This document shows positions 15,472 to 24,459 of a DNA stretch of 64,000 bases, piece after piece. Both the position numbers and the translations under genes were made by a program. The first letter of the stretch is position 1; each line of letters opens with the position of its first letter. Origin of the DNA: Chitinasiproducens palmae (GTDB lineage: Bacteria; Pseudomonadota; Gammaproteobacteria; Burkholderiales; Burkholderiaceae); contig NZ_FNLO01000004.1 of NCBI RefSeq assembly GCF_900095735.1, positions 124,001-188,000 of the forward strand, written 5' to 3'. The notes under the pieces were generated by a model. That model saw nothing but the letters and a program-made list of their open reading frames with translations, had not been told where the DNA came from and did not search any database.

Positions 15472-17649
15472 TTAGAACTCAAGGCGCGCGTTGAGCGCGA
15501 CCGTTCGCGATTGTCCCGGCTGGATATAGTTCGCGTACTGGAATTCCCAGTAGCGGTGGTTCGTCAGGTTGTCGATGGCCGCGCGCAGACCGACGGTATG
15601 TCCCGCTACCTTGGTCGTGTAGGTCGCGCCCATGCTGTAGATCATGTAGCCGGGCACCTTGATGTCGCCGGCCGGACTGAGCGTCGTGTTGCCGGTGAAT
15701 TTCGCCGAGGCGCCGACCACCAGCCCCGGCAGGGCCGGCACGGCATACGAAGCATGTCCTACCGCGACGAAGCCCGGCGCTCCTGCAACGCGATTGCCAT
15801 CGTAGTCGGAGCCCTTCTTGTATTTCGTGGCCAGCCACATCAGATCGCCACCGACGGTCCAGTCGCGACCGAGTCGCACGCTGGCGCCGGCTTCGAGCCC
15901 CTGGAAGACGGACTCGCCATCCTCCACGAACACATTGTCGCCGTTCGCGTATTGCGCGCCGCGCTCGATCCGAAACAGCGCGGCGGTCGCGCTCCATCGT
16001 TCGTTCTGCGTTTTCACGCCGACTTCGTACTGCTTGCTGCGCAGCGGATTGAGCACGGCGCCGTAGTTCGCGTAGGTCGATCCGACGACACTGCCTGCCT
16101 CGAGCGATTCGACGTAGCTTGCATACAGCGTGGTGTCGAGCGCGAGCTTGTACATCACCGCGACAGATGGCGTTGCAACGCCGTTCTTCGCATACGTCGA
16201 ACTGGTCGTGCCGTTGACGCTGTAGCCGTGCTGTTCGTAGTTCGTGAAACGCACGCCGCCCAGCACGGACCAGCGCGACGTCAGCGCGATGGTGTCGCTG
16301 ACGAACAGCGCCTTCTGCACGATGTCGGCGGCACGGTAGGTAGCGTAGCCGCCGCCGTTGAACCGATTCGTGTTTGGCTGATAGATGTTGCCGATGCCGA
16401 TCTGCTGGTAGAACGCGTTGGCCGTGTTGTCGCTGGTCTGTTTCTGGTATGACGCGCCGAACACGAGCTGATGCTGCAGTGGGCCCGTGCGCACCAGGCC
16501 TTCGGCCATGACCTGCCAGGCGTTGGCCTGATGCCCTTCCTTGCCTTCGAAGCGCGTATCGCTATAGTCGCCTTGGACGTCGCTCAGCAAGTAAGTGCTT
16601 TCGTTGCGGTAGCGTGTGCTTTTGCTGAAGCTGTAGCTGGTCGAGATGGTCCAGTTCTGACCGAGGTCGTAGCGAAGACCGGCCGTATAGATCTGCAGAT
16701 TGGTGTTGAGATGCTGATCCGGTGTCACCAGCGTGTTGCTGCCGCCGCTGAGCGGCGCAGGCAGCATGGTGCCGGCAAGTCCGTAAGTCGAGAGTGCGGT
16801 CGTGATGCCCGACGCGTGCCGCTCCTGGTATAGCGCGCCAAACGTCGCGGTCAGCTCGCGCGTCAGACGGGCGTCGGCCGACAGCGAGAACGAATCCCGG
16901 CGCACATTGCCGTCGTTGTACGTCTTGCCTTCCTCATGCGTCGCGTTGAACCGGTAGCCAAACATCGCATTCGGTCCTGCACGTCCGCCCAGGTCCAGAT
17001 GTTCGGACCACACGTTCGTCGACGCATAGCCAACGTCGACGCTTGCGATCTGCTTGTCGGTGACCGGCGGCTTTTTGGTCACATAGTTCACGATGCCGCC
17101 CGGCGCACCGAAGCCGTACATGAAACCGGACAGGCCCTTCAGCAGCTGCACGCTCTCCAACTGCTCGTAGGGCATCGTGATGCCATAGGCATTGATCGGT
17201 TGACCGTCGATGCGATACCCATTCTGCCAGTCGAGCTGCATGCCGCGCACGGTAATGTAGCTGGCCCATGCGTTGTACGGATTGCTGTTGTCCGACACGG
17301 ACGCGTCGCGCGCGAACACATCGCCCAGCTTCTTCGCCTGGCGATCGGCCAGCTCCTCGCTGGTGACCACGGTGGTTGAATACGGGGTTGCCAATTGCGT
17401 GCGAGTGCCGAGGGCGCCGGACGTCACTTCCTTGCGCAGATGTTGACCTGGCTCACGGTCGTTCTCTGCGGTGACTGCCACCGCGGGCAGCGTGGTCACC
17501 GTGGTCACCGGGTCGGCCTGCGCGTCGCGCGCACCGTTTTCCTGGGCCTGTACGCCATGCACCGTACAGAAAAGAAGCATCGCGGCCGAGACGGTTGGTC
17601 GAAGCTTCGATTGGCCTGATTGGCGAGCACTGCATCCTGCTGACATCAT
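15472..17649 (-). CDS. TonB-dependent outer-membrane siderophore receptor
   Basis: 725 residues. A signal peptide (about 1-35, ending VHGVQAQ) precedes the plug domain (LATPYSTTVVTSEELADRQAKKLG, then YITVRGMQLDWQNGYRIDG and LKGLSGFMYGFGAPGGIVNY). The 22-strand barrel ends in NARLEF with a terminal Phe. The plug features match FhuA/FoxA-like hydroxamate or similar siderophore receptors. The start is ATG 17649 or the adjacent ATG 17646. A Fur-box-like site lies just upstream, so iron repression is likely. No siderophore synthesis or ABC genes are adjacent, so it may take up a foreign siderophore. Confidence 0.92.
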   Translation of the reverse strand: MMSAGCSARQSGQSKLRPTVSAAMLLFCTVHGVQAQENGARDAQADPVTTVTTLPAVAVTAENDREPGQHLRKEVTSGALGTRTQLATPYSTTVVTSEELADRQAKKLGDVFARDASVSDNSNPYNAWASYITVRGMQLDWQNGYRIDGQPINAYGITMPYEQLESVQLLKGLSGFMYGFGAPGGIVNYVTKKPPVTDKQIASVDVGYASTNVWSEHLDLGGRAGPNAMFGYRFNATHEEGKTYNDGNVRRDSFSLSADARLTRELTATFGALYQERHASGITTALSTYGLAGTMLPAPLSGGSNTLVTPDQHLNTNLQIYTAGLRYDLGQNWTISTSYSFSKSTRYRNESTYLLSDVQGDYSDTRFEGKEGHQANAWQVMAEGLVRTGPLQHQLVFGASYQKQTSDNTANAFYQQIGIGNIYQPNTNRFNGGGYATYRAADIVQKALFVSDTIALTSRWSVLGGVRFTNYEQHGYSVNGTTSSTYAKNGVATPSVAVMYKLALDTTLYASYVESLEAGSVVGSTYANYGAVLNPLRSKQYEVGVKTQNERWSATAALFRIERGAQYANGDNVFVEDGESVFQGLEAGASVRLGRDWTVGGDLMWLATKYKKGSDYDGNRVAGAPGFVAVGHASYAVPALPGLVVGASAKFTGNTTLSPAGDIKVPGYMIYSMGATYTTKVAGHTVGLRAAIDNLTNHRYWEFQYANYIQPGQSRTVALNARLEF

Positions 17650-17673
17650 TTCTTCGCTGCCTTGCTTTTATTG

Positions 17674-17692
17674 AATAAGAACCATTATCATT
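17674..17692 (-). promoter_or_regulatory. Putative Fur box upstream of the TonB receptor
   Basis: The 19-mer AATAAGAACCATTATCATT agrees with the extended Fur consensus AATGATAATCATTATCATT at 16 of 19 positions, with a perfect right half (CATTATCATT). It lies 25-43 bases before the receptor start codon, in an unusually A+T-rich patch. Fur binding is inferred from sequence only. Confidence 0.75.
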
Positions 17693-17786
17693 CGGTGCCG
17701 AATTCTGGGACAGCGAAAACGGTTTGTAAACTAGTTTTGCAGCGGCTTGCGCGTGATTGTCGCAAATGTTTTCCGGGCAGCGCGCG

Positions 17787-18725
17787 TCAGGCGCGGATGG
17801 CGGCTGATGACGCACGCGCCTCGGACTCGACGGTTTCGATCAGCCACCGCTTGAACTCGCGCTCGGCGAGCGACTCGCGCCGGTCATCGGGCCAGATCAG
17901 CGAATAGCCGCCGCCAAGCGAGGCCGTCGCGTCGCTGGCCGCGACCAGCGACCCTTCGTTCAGGCAGGCATCGATCATGTGTCCCCAGCCGAGCACGATG
18001 CCTTCGCCCTGCATCGCGAGCTGGACCAGCAGCGGGTAGTAGTTGACCACGACCGGATTGCGCGGCTTGCGATAACGCTCTGGCGCGACTCCGTTCAGGT
18101 CGAACCATTTCTCCCACGACATCCATTGCCGCTGACCGTCGTCGAGGATCAGCAAACGCTCGTCGGCGATTTCATCGGGGCGCAGGCGCCGGCCGCCGAG
18201 ATAGCCCGGCGCGCAGACCGGCAGCACGCATTCGGCATAGAGCTGGCGCGATGCCAGGCCCGGCGCGGGGGCGCCGCGCAGGTAGAACACCGCCACGTCG
18301 AATTCGGTCGGCGACAGACTGGCCAGTCCATCGCGCACGATCAGGCGGATTCGCGCTTCCGGATAGTGCGCGCGGAAAGCGGAAATACGCTTCGCCATCC
18401 AGAGCACCGCGACACCGGACGAGCAGGCGACCGTCAGGTCGAGATCGCTGCGGCCCTTGATCAGGTCGGCTGTCGCGTCGGCGCACTGCGTGAGCAAAGC
18501 GCGCACTTCGCGTGCGTAGCGCTCGCCGCCCTGCGTGAGCCGCAGCGCGTGCGGCGCACGCACGAACAACGCGCGTCCGAGGAAGGTTTCAAGCTGGGCG
18601 ATCTGTCGGCTGATCGCGCTTTGACTCAGGTTGAGCTCGTTTGCGGCGCGCGTGAAACTGCCGGTGCGAGCGGCTGCCTCGAACGCGATCAGCGAAGGCA
18701 ACGGCGGCAACGGTGACAGCGCCAT
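17787..18725 (-). CDS. LysR-family transcriptional regulator (GcvA-like)
   Basis: 312 residues. The N-terminal winged helix reads FEAAARTGSFTRAANELNLS then QSAISRQIAQLETFLGRALF, the standard LysR helix-turn-helix (about residues 14-50). The effector domain contains FDVAVFYLRG and VLPVCAPGYLGG, as in GcvA-type regulators. It starts only 2 bases after the stop of the upstream metal ATPase on the same strand, so the two are probably co-transcribed. LysR proteins normally control a divergent neighbour; none is present, so its target may be elsewhere. Confidence 0.88.
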   Translation of the reverse strand: MALSPLPPLPSLIAFEAAARTGSFTRAANELNLSQSAISRQIAQLETFLGRALFVRAPHALRLTQGGERYAREVRALLTQCADATADLIKGRSDLDLTVACSSGVAVLWMAKRISAFRAHYPEARIRLIVRDGLASLSPTEFDVAVFYLRGAPAPGLASRQLYAECVLPVCAPGYLGGRRLRPDEIADERLLILDDGQRQWMSWEKWFDLNGVAPERYRKPRNPVVVNYYPLLVQLAMQGEGIVLGWGHMIDACLNEGSLVAASDATASLGGGYSLIWPDDRRESLAEREFKRWLIETVESEARASSAAIRA

Positions 18726-18727
18726 CG

Positions 18728-21253
18728 TCAGGCCTCCCGACGCCGCGGCGGCACCACGGCTGGCCGCGTCGTTGCCCTGTCCCGGGACGCCGCCGCGGCA
18801 CGTCCTCCGCGCAACAAACGCAAGCCGTTGCCGACCACGATCAGGCTTGCGCCGACATCCGCGAAGACCGCCATCCACAGGGTGCCAAGACCGGCAATGG
18901 TCAAGGCCACGAAGACCGCCTTCAGGCCAAGCGCGATCGTAATGTTCTGCATCAGTACGCGATGCGTGCGGCGCGACAGGGCGATGAATTCGGGAAGCTT
19001 GCGCAGGTCGTCGTCCATCAGGGCGACGTCGGCGGTTTCGATGGCGACGTCGCTGCCGGCCGCGCCCATCGCAAAACCGATGTCGGCGGCCGCGAGCGCC
19101 GGCGCGTCGTTGATGCCGTCGCCAACCATGCCGACGCCGCCTTCGGCGCGCCGCGCCGTGATGGCCTCGGCCTTGTGCGCCGGCAGTTGCTCGCCGCGTG
19201 CATCGTCGATGCCGAGCTCCGCCGCCACCGCGGCCACCGTGCGCGTGTTGTCGCCGGACAGCAGCAGCGTGCCGACGCCGAGCGCGTGCAACTGCGCGAC
19301 CGCCTCGCGGCTGCTCGCGCGTACCGTGTCCGCGACGGCGAATACCGCGCGCACCCCGTCGGGACCCGTCAGCAACGTCACCGTCTTGCCCTGCGCCTCG
19401 AAGCCATCGGCCAGCGCCGCCACTTCGGGCGACACCGCCCCGGCGGCGCGACGGCTGACCAGGCGATGCGCGATCCCGTCCAGCGTCGCCGACACACCCT
19501 CGCCCGGCTGCGCTTCGAAACGCTCGACAGCGGGGGCCGCACCGGTCGCTGCCGCGCCCAGTGCCCGCGCGATCGCGCGCGAGACCGGGTGATCCGAACG
19601 GTCGGCCAGCGCCAGCGCGTGGCGCTTGACCGTCTCGTCCACGCCGCTCGCCCGATCGGCGCCGAGGATCACGCAGTCGGTCTGTTCGGGTTTGCCGGCG
19701 GTCAGCGTGCCGGTCTTGTCGAGACCGATCCAGCGCAGGCGCCGGCCGCTTTCGAGATGCGCGCCACCCTTGACGAGAATGCCGCGACGCGCCGCGGCGG
19801 CCAAGGCGCTGACGATCGTCACCGGCGTGGAAATCACCAACGCGCACGGACAGGCGATGACCAGCAGCACCAGCGCCTGGTACACCGCCTGCGACCACGC
19901 CACGCCGAACCCCCACGGCAGGAGCAGTGCGACCAGCACCGCGAGCGCCACCACGGCCGGCGTATAGACCGCCGCGAAGCGATCGACGAAGCGCTGCGTC
20001 GGGGCCTTCTCGCCTTGCGCCTGCTGGACCGCGCGAATCATCGCGGCGAGGGTCGAATCCGCCGCACGCACGCTGACCTCGAATTCCAGTTCGCCTTGCT
20101 GATTAATCGAACCCGCGAACAACGGTGCGCCGGCCGTCTTGTCGACCGGCAGGCTTTCACCGGTGATCGGCGCCTGGTCGACCGAGGAAACGCCCCGGAT
20201 CACGCGGCCATCGAGCGGCACGCGCTCGCCCGGACGCACACGCACTGCCGCGCCGGGCGCCACCGTGTCGGCCGGCACCGTGCGCCAGTTACCGTCGGCG
20301 TCGCGCACGGTGGCCTGGCTCGGCGCCAGCGCCAGCAGCGCGCGCACCGCGCGGCCCGCCCGATCGAGGGATGCCGCCTCGATGCGTTCGGCCAGCGCGA
20401 ACAGCACCATCACCATCGCGGCCTCGGGCCACTGACGCAGCAGCAGGGCGCCCGTCACTGCGATGGCCATCAACGCGTTGATGTTGAGCTCGCGGTGGCG
20501 CAGCGCGATCAAGCCCTTGCGATAGACGCCGATGCCGCAGCAAGCCAGTGCCACGAGCGCGCACGCAGCGGACAACCAGGCGGCCGGAAACGCGGTGGCA
20601 TGCGCGTCACCGCCTGCGTCCTGCAGCCACTGCACGATTTCCGCCGCCAGTGCGAACGCGCCCCCGACGGCCAGCGGCCACCAGGGTACGGGCGGGCGTG
20701 GCGCGGCCGGTTGCGCGCTTGCCTCGGCGTCCAGCGGCACGGCCTGCATGCCGAGCCCGGCGATCGCGGAGACGATACGGTCATCGTCGAGCCCGCGATG
20801 GTCGACGGTCAGCACGCGCTGCATCAGATCGAAGTGCAGCGCGACGACGTTGGGCGTCCGGCCCAGCGCATTGCGAATCAGCCGCTCTTCGGTCGGACAG
20901 TCCATCGCCTCGATCCTGAACAGACTGCGCACCGCGCCGTCGGGCAGCGGCGCGGCACCGCGCACCGGCGCTGCCGCGGCATGGGCACAACACGGGCCCG
21001 CAGCCGACGCATGGTCGTGGTCGTGGTCGTGACCGTGGCCGTGGTCGTGCGCTTCGCCGTCCGCGTGCCGGTGATGGCCGGACGTCTCGGCATGCGCGTG
21101 CGTGACTGGCCGGGCGCCCGCCTGCACCTGTCCGCGCACCTGTCCGCGCACCTGTCCGTGCGCAGGCTCGCGGGCGCCGCAAGCGGTGCCGCATCCGGCC
21201 TCATGCTTGCCGTGCGTGCCCACCGCGTCTGCCTCGGGGTTCTGCTGCCTCAT
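18728..21253 (-). CDS. cadA: Heavy-metal P1B-type ATPase (Zn2+/Cd2+/Pb2+ exporter)
   Basis: 841 residues. The N-terminus has CxxxC-like Cys, a 12-base repeat encoding GQVRGQVRGQV, and a His/Asp-rich stretch (residues 52-81) ending in Cys-Cys. One HMA domain follows with MDCPTEE (117-123). The pump core has TGES (364-367), the CPC metal-site helix (468-470), DKTGTLT with the phosphorylated Asp (512-518), the HP of SDHPVS (555-556) and GDGIND (711-716). CPC plus the Asp of ADVGASLIV in the last helix region indicates a divalent Zn/Cd/Pb pump. ATG 21253 follows GGGAGAG; the longer frame would start inside the promoter. Confidence 0.93.
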   Translation of the reverse strand: MRQQNPEADAVGTHGKHEAGCGTACGAREPAHGQVRGQVRGQVQAGARPVTHAHAETSGHHRHADGEAHDHGHGHDHDHDHASAAGPCCAHAAAAPVRGAAPLPDGAVRSLFRIEAMDCPTEERLIRNALGRTPNVVALHFDLMQRVLTVDHRGLDDDRIVSAIAGLGMQAVPLDAEASAQPAAPRPPVPWWPLAVGGAFALAAEIVQWLQDAGGDAHATAFPAAWLSAACALVALACCGIGVYRKGLIALRHRELNINALMAIAVTGALLLRQWPEAAMVMVLFALAERIEAASLDRAGRAVRALLALAPSQATVRDADGNWRTVPADTVAPGAAVRVRPGERVPLDGRVIRGVSSVDQAPITGESLPVDKTAGAPLFAGSINQQGELEFEVSVRAADSTLAAMIRAVQQAQGEKAPTQRFVDRFAAVYTPAVVALAVLVALLLPWGFGVAWSQAVYQALVLLVIACPCALVISTPVTIVSALAAAARRGILVKGGAHLESGRRLRWIGLDKTGTLTAGKPEQTDCVILGADRASGVDETVKRHALALADRSDHPVSRAIARALGAAATGAAPAVERFEAQPGEGVSATLDGIAHRLVSRRAAGAVSPEVAALADGFEAQGKTVTLLTGPDGVRAVFAVADTVRASSREAVAQLHALGVGTLLLSGDNTRTVAAVAAELGIDDARGEQLPAHKAEAITARRAEGGVGMVGDGINDAPALAAADIGFAMGAAGSDVAIETADVALMDDDLRKLPEFIALSRRTHRVLMQNITIALGLKAVFVALTIAGLGTLWMAVFADVGASLIVVGNGLRLLRGGRAAAASRDRATTRPAVVPPRRREA

Positions 21254-21280
21254 CGTTGCTCTCCCGGCTACCATGGGTGT

Positions 21281-21311
21281 AGCTAACACCTTGTAGCGCT
21301 GACAGGGTCAA
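21281..21311 (-). promoter_or_regulatory. MerR-type (CadR/ZntR/PbrR-like) metal-responsive promoter of cadA
   Basis: Read on the minus strand, TTGACC (21311-21306) and TTAGCT (21286-21281) are separated by 19 bases, the over-long spacing typical of MerR-activated promoters. The spacer carries the dyad ACCCTGT...ACAAGGT, and the whole closely resembles known cadA/pbrA promoters (TTGACC ... CTACAGGGTGT). Transcription would begin near 21274, giving a leader of about 20 bases to ATG 21253. No merR-type gene is in the window. Confidence 0.85.
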
Positions 21312-21355
21312 GCGATGTCGGACAAAAGCCCCGCCGCCGGCAGGGTAAGCCAGGC

Positions 21356-23026
21356 TCAGGCGAGGTTGGCCAGCAGTTTGCGAAGCGCGTCCATGTCGAC
21401 CGGCTTGACGAGGCGATGGTCGAAACCCGACTGCGCGGCGCGGCGCGCGACGCTTTCGTCGCCGTAACCCGAGAGACCGATGAGCAGCATTTCCTCCGGA
21501 CCGTGGCGCGCCCGCAGCCGGCGCGCAACCTCGTAACCGTCCAGATCCGGCATGCCGATGTCGAGAATCACCGCGCGCGGCATGCGCTCCTCGACCGCGG
21601 CAAGCGCGGCCAGACCGCCGTACGCGGTGCGGGTGCGATAGTCGTAGAGGCCCAGCACCAGCGCCAGGCTGTCGGCCGAATCGACGTTGTCGTCGACAAT
21701 CAGAATCTCGCCCTGCGGGGCGGCGGCCTCGGTGTCCGCCGACGCCAGCGTCGAGGCAGGCGCAGGCGCGTCGACCGCCGGCAAGCGAACCAGGAACTCA
21801 CTGCCGTGCCCGACGCCCTCGCTGTGCACCGTCACGCTGCCGCCGTGCAGCTCGGCCATGCGTTGCACGATGGTGAGGCCGATGCCCAGCCCGGACTCGC
21901 TGCTGTTGATGGCCGAGTCGGCACGCGCGAACAGGTCGAAGACCTTCGGCAGCATTGCCGCATCGATGCCCACGCCGTTGTCGCGCACGCTGAATACCGC
22001 GTCGCTCCCTTCGCGGGTCAGGCGCAGACGGATCTCGCCGCCGCTGGGCGTGTATTTCGCCGCGTTGTTGAGCAGGTTGCCGAGAACCTGGGTCAGACGC
22101 GTCACGTCGGCGTCGACCCACACCGGTTGGTCCGGCAACTCGACCGTCAGGCGGTGCGAACGCGCCCCCACCAGCGCCTCGCAGGTCTCGGTGGCCGAGG
22201 CGATCAGCGTGGCGGCTTCGACCGGCTCACGCCGGATCTGCACGGTGCCCTGAGTGATGCGCGACACGTCCAGCAGGTCGTCGACCAAACGCGACAGGTG
22301 GCGCGCCTGCCGATTCATCATCTCCTCGATGCCGCCCCAGGCGCTGTCCTCGCTGCGCTGTACGCGCAGGAATTCGATGCCGTTCAGAATGGCCGCCAGC
22401 GGGTTGCGCAGTTCGTGCGCCAGCATGGCCAGGAATTCATCCTTGCGCTGATCGGCCTGCCGCAACTGCAACTGGTGCGCGCGCAGTTCGTCGAGCGTGC
22501 GCAGGATTTCGCGATTCTGCTGCTCCAGCTCTGCGAGCGGGTCGCCATCGCGGGTGCGGGTCAAGTCCTTCGCGGCGCTCGCGACGCGTTCACGCAGCGC
22601 GGCCTGACCGAGCGCCGGCACGTACATGCCAAGCTCGACGGTGGTGCCGTCCCCACCCGACACGATGTCGAAGGTGTCGGTCAGGCGTCGGCTGCCGGCA
22701 ATGCCCAGACCGCCGCGCGCATCGTGGTCGCCACGGCCGCCACGGCCCGGACGCACCACGGCCGCCGCCGGCAGACCGGGCCCGTTGTCGGAGACCGTGA
22801 CAACCAGCATCGGCGCATCGCGGTCGGTTCGAATCGCGAATTCGATCCGCCCTTCCCCGGCGAACGCCACCGCATTGCGGGCGATCTCCGACACCGCGGT
22901 CGCGAGCCGGGTCTGGTCGAGGGCTTCAAGACCGAACGCGGCGGCGATCTGCCGGGCGCGCTGGCGCGCGAGCGGAACGTCCAGGTCCTTGCGCAACTTG
23001 GACGTCAGAATCGGCAGCGATTTCAT
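21356..23026 (-). CDS. Hybrid sensor histidine kinase with N-terminal RsbT-like ATPase domain
   Basis: 556 residues in four parts. First, an RsbT-type GHKL ATPase domain (about 8-137: ATAVSEIARNAVAFAG with the Asn of the N-box, VSDNGPGL). Second, a dimerisation/phosphoacceptor helix with His204 in LAMLAHELRNPLAAI. Third, a classical kinase ATPase domain (LGNLLNNAAKYTPSGG, RDNGVGID, GLGIGL). Last, a receiver domain with phosphoacceptor Asp489 (ILDIGMPDLDG). No membrane or sensory domain is present, so input probably comes from the stressosome encoded upstream. The ATG overlaps the stop of the phosphatase gene (ATGA). It is the last gene of the operon and has no separate response regulator nearby. 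Confidence 0.88.
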   Translation of the reverse strand: MKSLPILTSKLRKDLDVPLARQRARQIAAAFGLEALDQTRLATAVSEIARNAVAFAGEGRIEFAIRTDRDAPMLVVTVSDNGPGLPAAAVVRPGRGGRGDHDARGGLGIAGSRRLTDTFDIVSGGDGTTVELGMYVPALGQAALRERVASAAKDLTRTRDGDPLAELEQQNREILRTLDELRAHQLQLRQADQRKDEFLAMLAHELRNPLAAILNGIEFLRVQRSEDSAWGGIEEMMNRQARHLSRLVDDLLDVSRITQGTVQIRREPVEAATLIASATETCEALVGARSHRLTVELPDQPVWVDADVTRLTQVLGNLLNNAAKYTPSGGEIRLRLTREGSDAVFSVRDNGVGIDAAMLPKVFDLFARADSAINSSESGLGIGLTIVQRMAELHGGSVTVHSEGVGHGSEFLVRLPAVDAPAPASTLASADTEAAAPQGEILIVDDNVDSADSLALVLGLYDYRTRTAYGGLAALAAVEERMPRAVILDIGMPDLDGYEVARRLRARHGPEEMLLIGLSGYGDESVARRAAQSGFDHRLVKPVDMDALRKLLANLA

Positions 23027-24081
23027 AGGAGGCGGACGACCGCAATGGTCGCATCGTCGTTGTCGCGCTTGAAGTCGCGATACAGGACCCCGGCAATCAG
23101 GTCCGGGTCGTGATGCAGCAGGCCTGGGTAGCCGTCCGGCGACAGTCTGGTGGCCATGCCGTCGCTGTGCATGATCAGCGATGCGCCGCGCTCGAACGCA
23201 TGGTCGGCATCTCGAAACACGCGCGCCTGATAGCCGAGCGTGCCGTCGGCCGACATCAGATGCCGCCGGCCGCCGTCGGAGCGGATCAGTCCGTTGATGT
23301 TGCCGACTCCCGCGTAACGCAGGCGACCGGCGACCGGATCGATCGAGGCAATGGCGGCGACCGCGCCGCGCGTCGCCTTCAGCGCGCGGTGCAATTCGTT
23401 CAGGATGTCTGAAGGCAGCACGCTGCGCGCTGTCCGGAACGCAGCGACTGCCGCCGCGGCCGTGGCCGACGCCTGCGGGCCGTAGCCGAGACCATCGACG
23501 ACCAGAAGCTGCACCTGCCCGTCGACGCGCCGCCATGCCCAGCTGTCGCCGGACAACTGCTGACCACGCTTGGCCAGGCACAGCGCGCCGATCGACAGAC
23601 GCGCCGACTGCCGCTCGGCAGGCGCCGCCACCGGCTCGCGCGCGCTTGCGGTCCGCGCAAAAACGCGGGCGAGCATCGCGGTGCCGTGTTCGGCGCGCGA
23701 GTACAGGTCCACTTCGTCGGACTGACGTTCGATCGCGCCCATGCCGACGCCAAGGCTGCCGCCGGTGGAGTAGCCGTCGCGCATGCTCGCCGCGATGTTC
23801 ACGATGCCCGGCCCGCGGTCCAGCGCCAGCAATGCCAGGCCGGCGCCGCCGCGGCGCACCGGCGCGAGCAGCATCTCGCCGCCCCGCCCGTGCTTGAGGA
23901 CGTTGGTGGCGAGCTCCGAGGCGACGATCGCCAGCCGGCCGCTGGCCGTCTCGTCGAACTCGAACGCGGCCGCCAGTGCGGCCGCCTGCCGGCGGATTTC
24001 GCCGACATCCGACGGGTCGCGCACGTCGAACGACTGCGCCACGGACTCCGTTACAGCCGCGACGTCGACAATCGTTTCCAT
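23023..24081 (-). CDS. RsbX-like PP2C phosphatase fused to an N-terminal RsbW/RsbT-like ATPase domain
   Basis: 352 residues. Residues 1-145 are an anti-sigma-type GHKL kinase domain (ASELATNVLKHG with N-box Asn60, ALDRGPGI, GGSLGVGMGAI). Residues 155-352 are a SpoIIE/RsbX-type PP2C domain, with metal-site Asp in LSGDSWAW, VVDGLGYG, MHSDGMATRL and DNDDATIAVV. In Bacillus, RsbX dephosphorylates RsbR and RsbS to reset the stressosome; a fused ATPase domain could add kinase or nucleotide-sensing capacity. The gene begins 31 bases inside the end of rsbT and overlaps the histidine kinase by ATGA, showing tight translational coupling. Confidence 0.85.
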   Translation of the reverse strand: METIVDVAAVTESVAQSFDVRDPSDVGEIRRQAAALAAAFEFDETASGRLAIVASELATNVLKHGRGGEMLLAPVRRGGAGLALLALDRGPGIVNIAASMRDGYSTGGSLGVGMGAIERQSDEVDLYSRAEHGTAMLARVFARTASAREPVAAPAERQSARLSIGALCLAKRGQQLSGDSWAWRRVDGQVQLLVVDGLGYGPQASATAAAAVAAFRTARSVLPSDILNELHRALKATRGAVAAIASIDPVAGRLRYAGVGNINGLIRSDGGRRHLMSADGTLGYQARVFRDADHAFERGASLIMHSDGMATRLSPDGYPGLLHHDPDLIAGVLYRDFKRDNDDATIAVVRLL

Positions 24082-24458
24082 TGCACTATCGTAATGCGTG
24101 TGCCGGCACCAGGCGCCGTCACGAGGTCGAACTCGTTGACCAGCCGCTTCGCGCCGCTGAGTCCGAGACCCATGCCGTTGCCGGTCGTATAGCCGTCGAC
24201 CATCGCTTGCGTCACGTCGGCGATGCCGGGCCCCTGATCGTCGAAGACCAGGCGCAGCGCGGTCTTCAGACCGTCCTGCAATTCCGCGAAATGCAGTTCG
24301 CCGCCGCCGCCGTAGATCAGCATGTTGCGGGCGAGTTCGCTGGCCGCCGTCACGACCTTGGTCTGATCGATGGTGCTGAATTTGATCCGCTCGCACCAAC
24401 GACGCACTTCGCGGCGCGCGATGACCAGATCGTCCTGCGTTCGAACGGGCAGAGTCAT
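24051..24458 (-). CDS. rsbT: RsbT-type serine/threonine kinase (stressosome)
   Basis: 135 residues forming a single GHKL kinase domain: VVTAASELARNMLIYGGGG (N-box Asn in ARNML), FDDQGPGI and TTGNGMGLGLSGAKRLV. This is the RsbT pattern. In Bacillus, RsbT sits on the RsbR/RsbS shell, phosphorylates both after stress and then leaves to activate a partner phosphatase, RsbU. No rsbU is present here; the likely downstream partners are the fused phosphatase and the hybrid kinase. It begins 1 base after the rsbS stop. Confidence 0.92.
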   Translation of the reverse strand: MTLPVRTQDDLVIARREVRRWCERIKFSTIDQTKVVTAASELARNMLIYGGGGELHFAELQDGLKTALRLVFDDQGPGIADVTQAMVDGYTTGNGMGLGLSGAKRLVNEFDLVTAPGAGTRITIVQWKRLSTSRL

Positions 24459-24459
24459 G

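Noticed and set aside
18713-21286. An 857-codon plus-strand frame opposite cadA
   Set aside because: The opposite strand encodes a complete P-type ATPase with all catalytic motifs; the plus frame has Arg/His/Gln-rich shadow composition.
21254-21289. Longer cadA start at GTG 21289
   Set aside because: It would lie inside the MerR-type promoter, before the expected transcription start; ATG 21253 has GGGAGAG.
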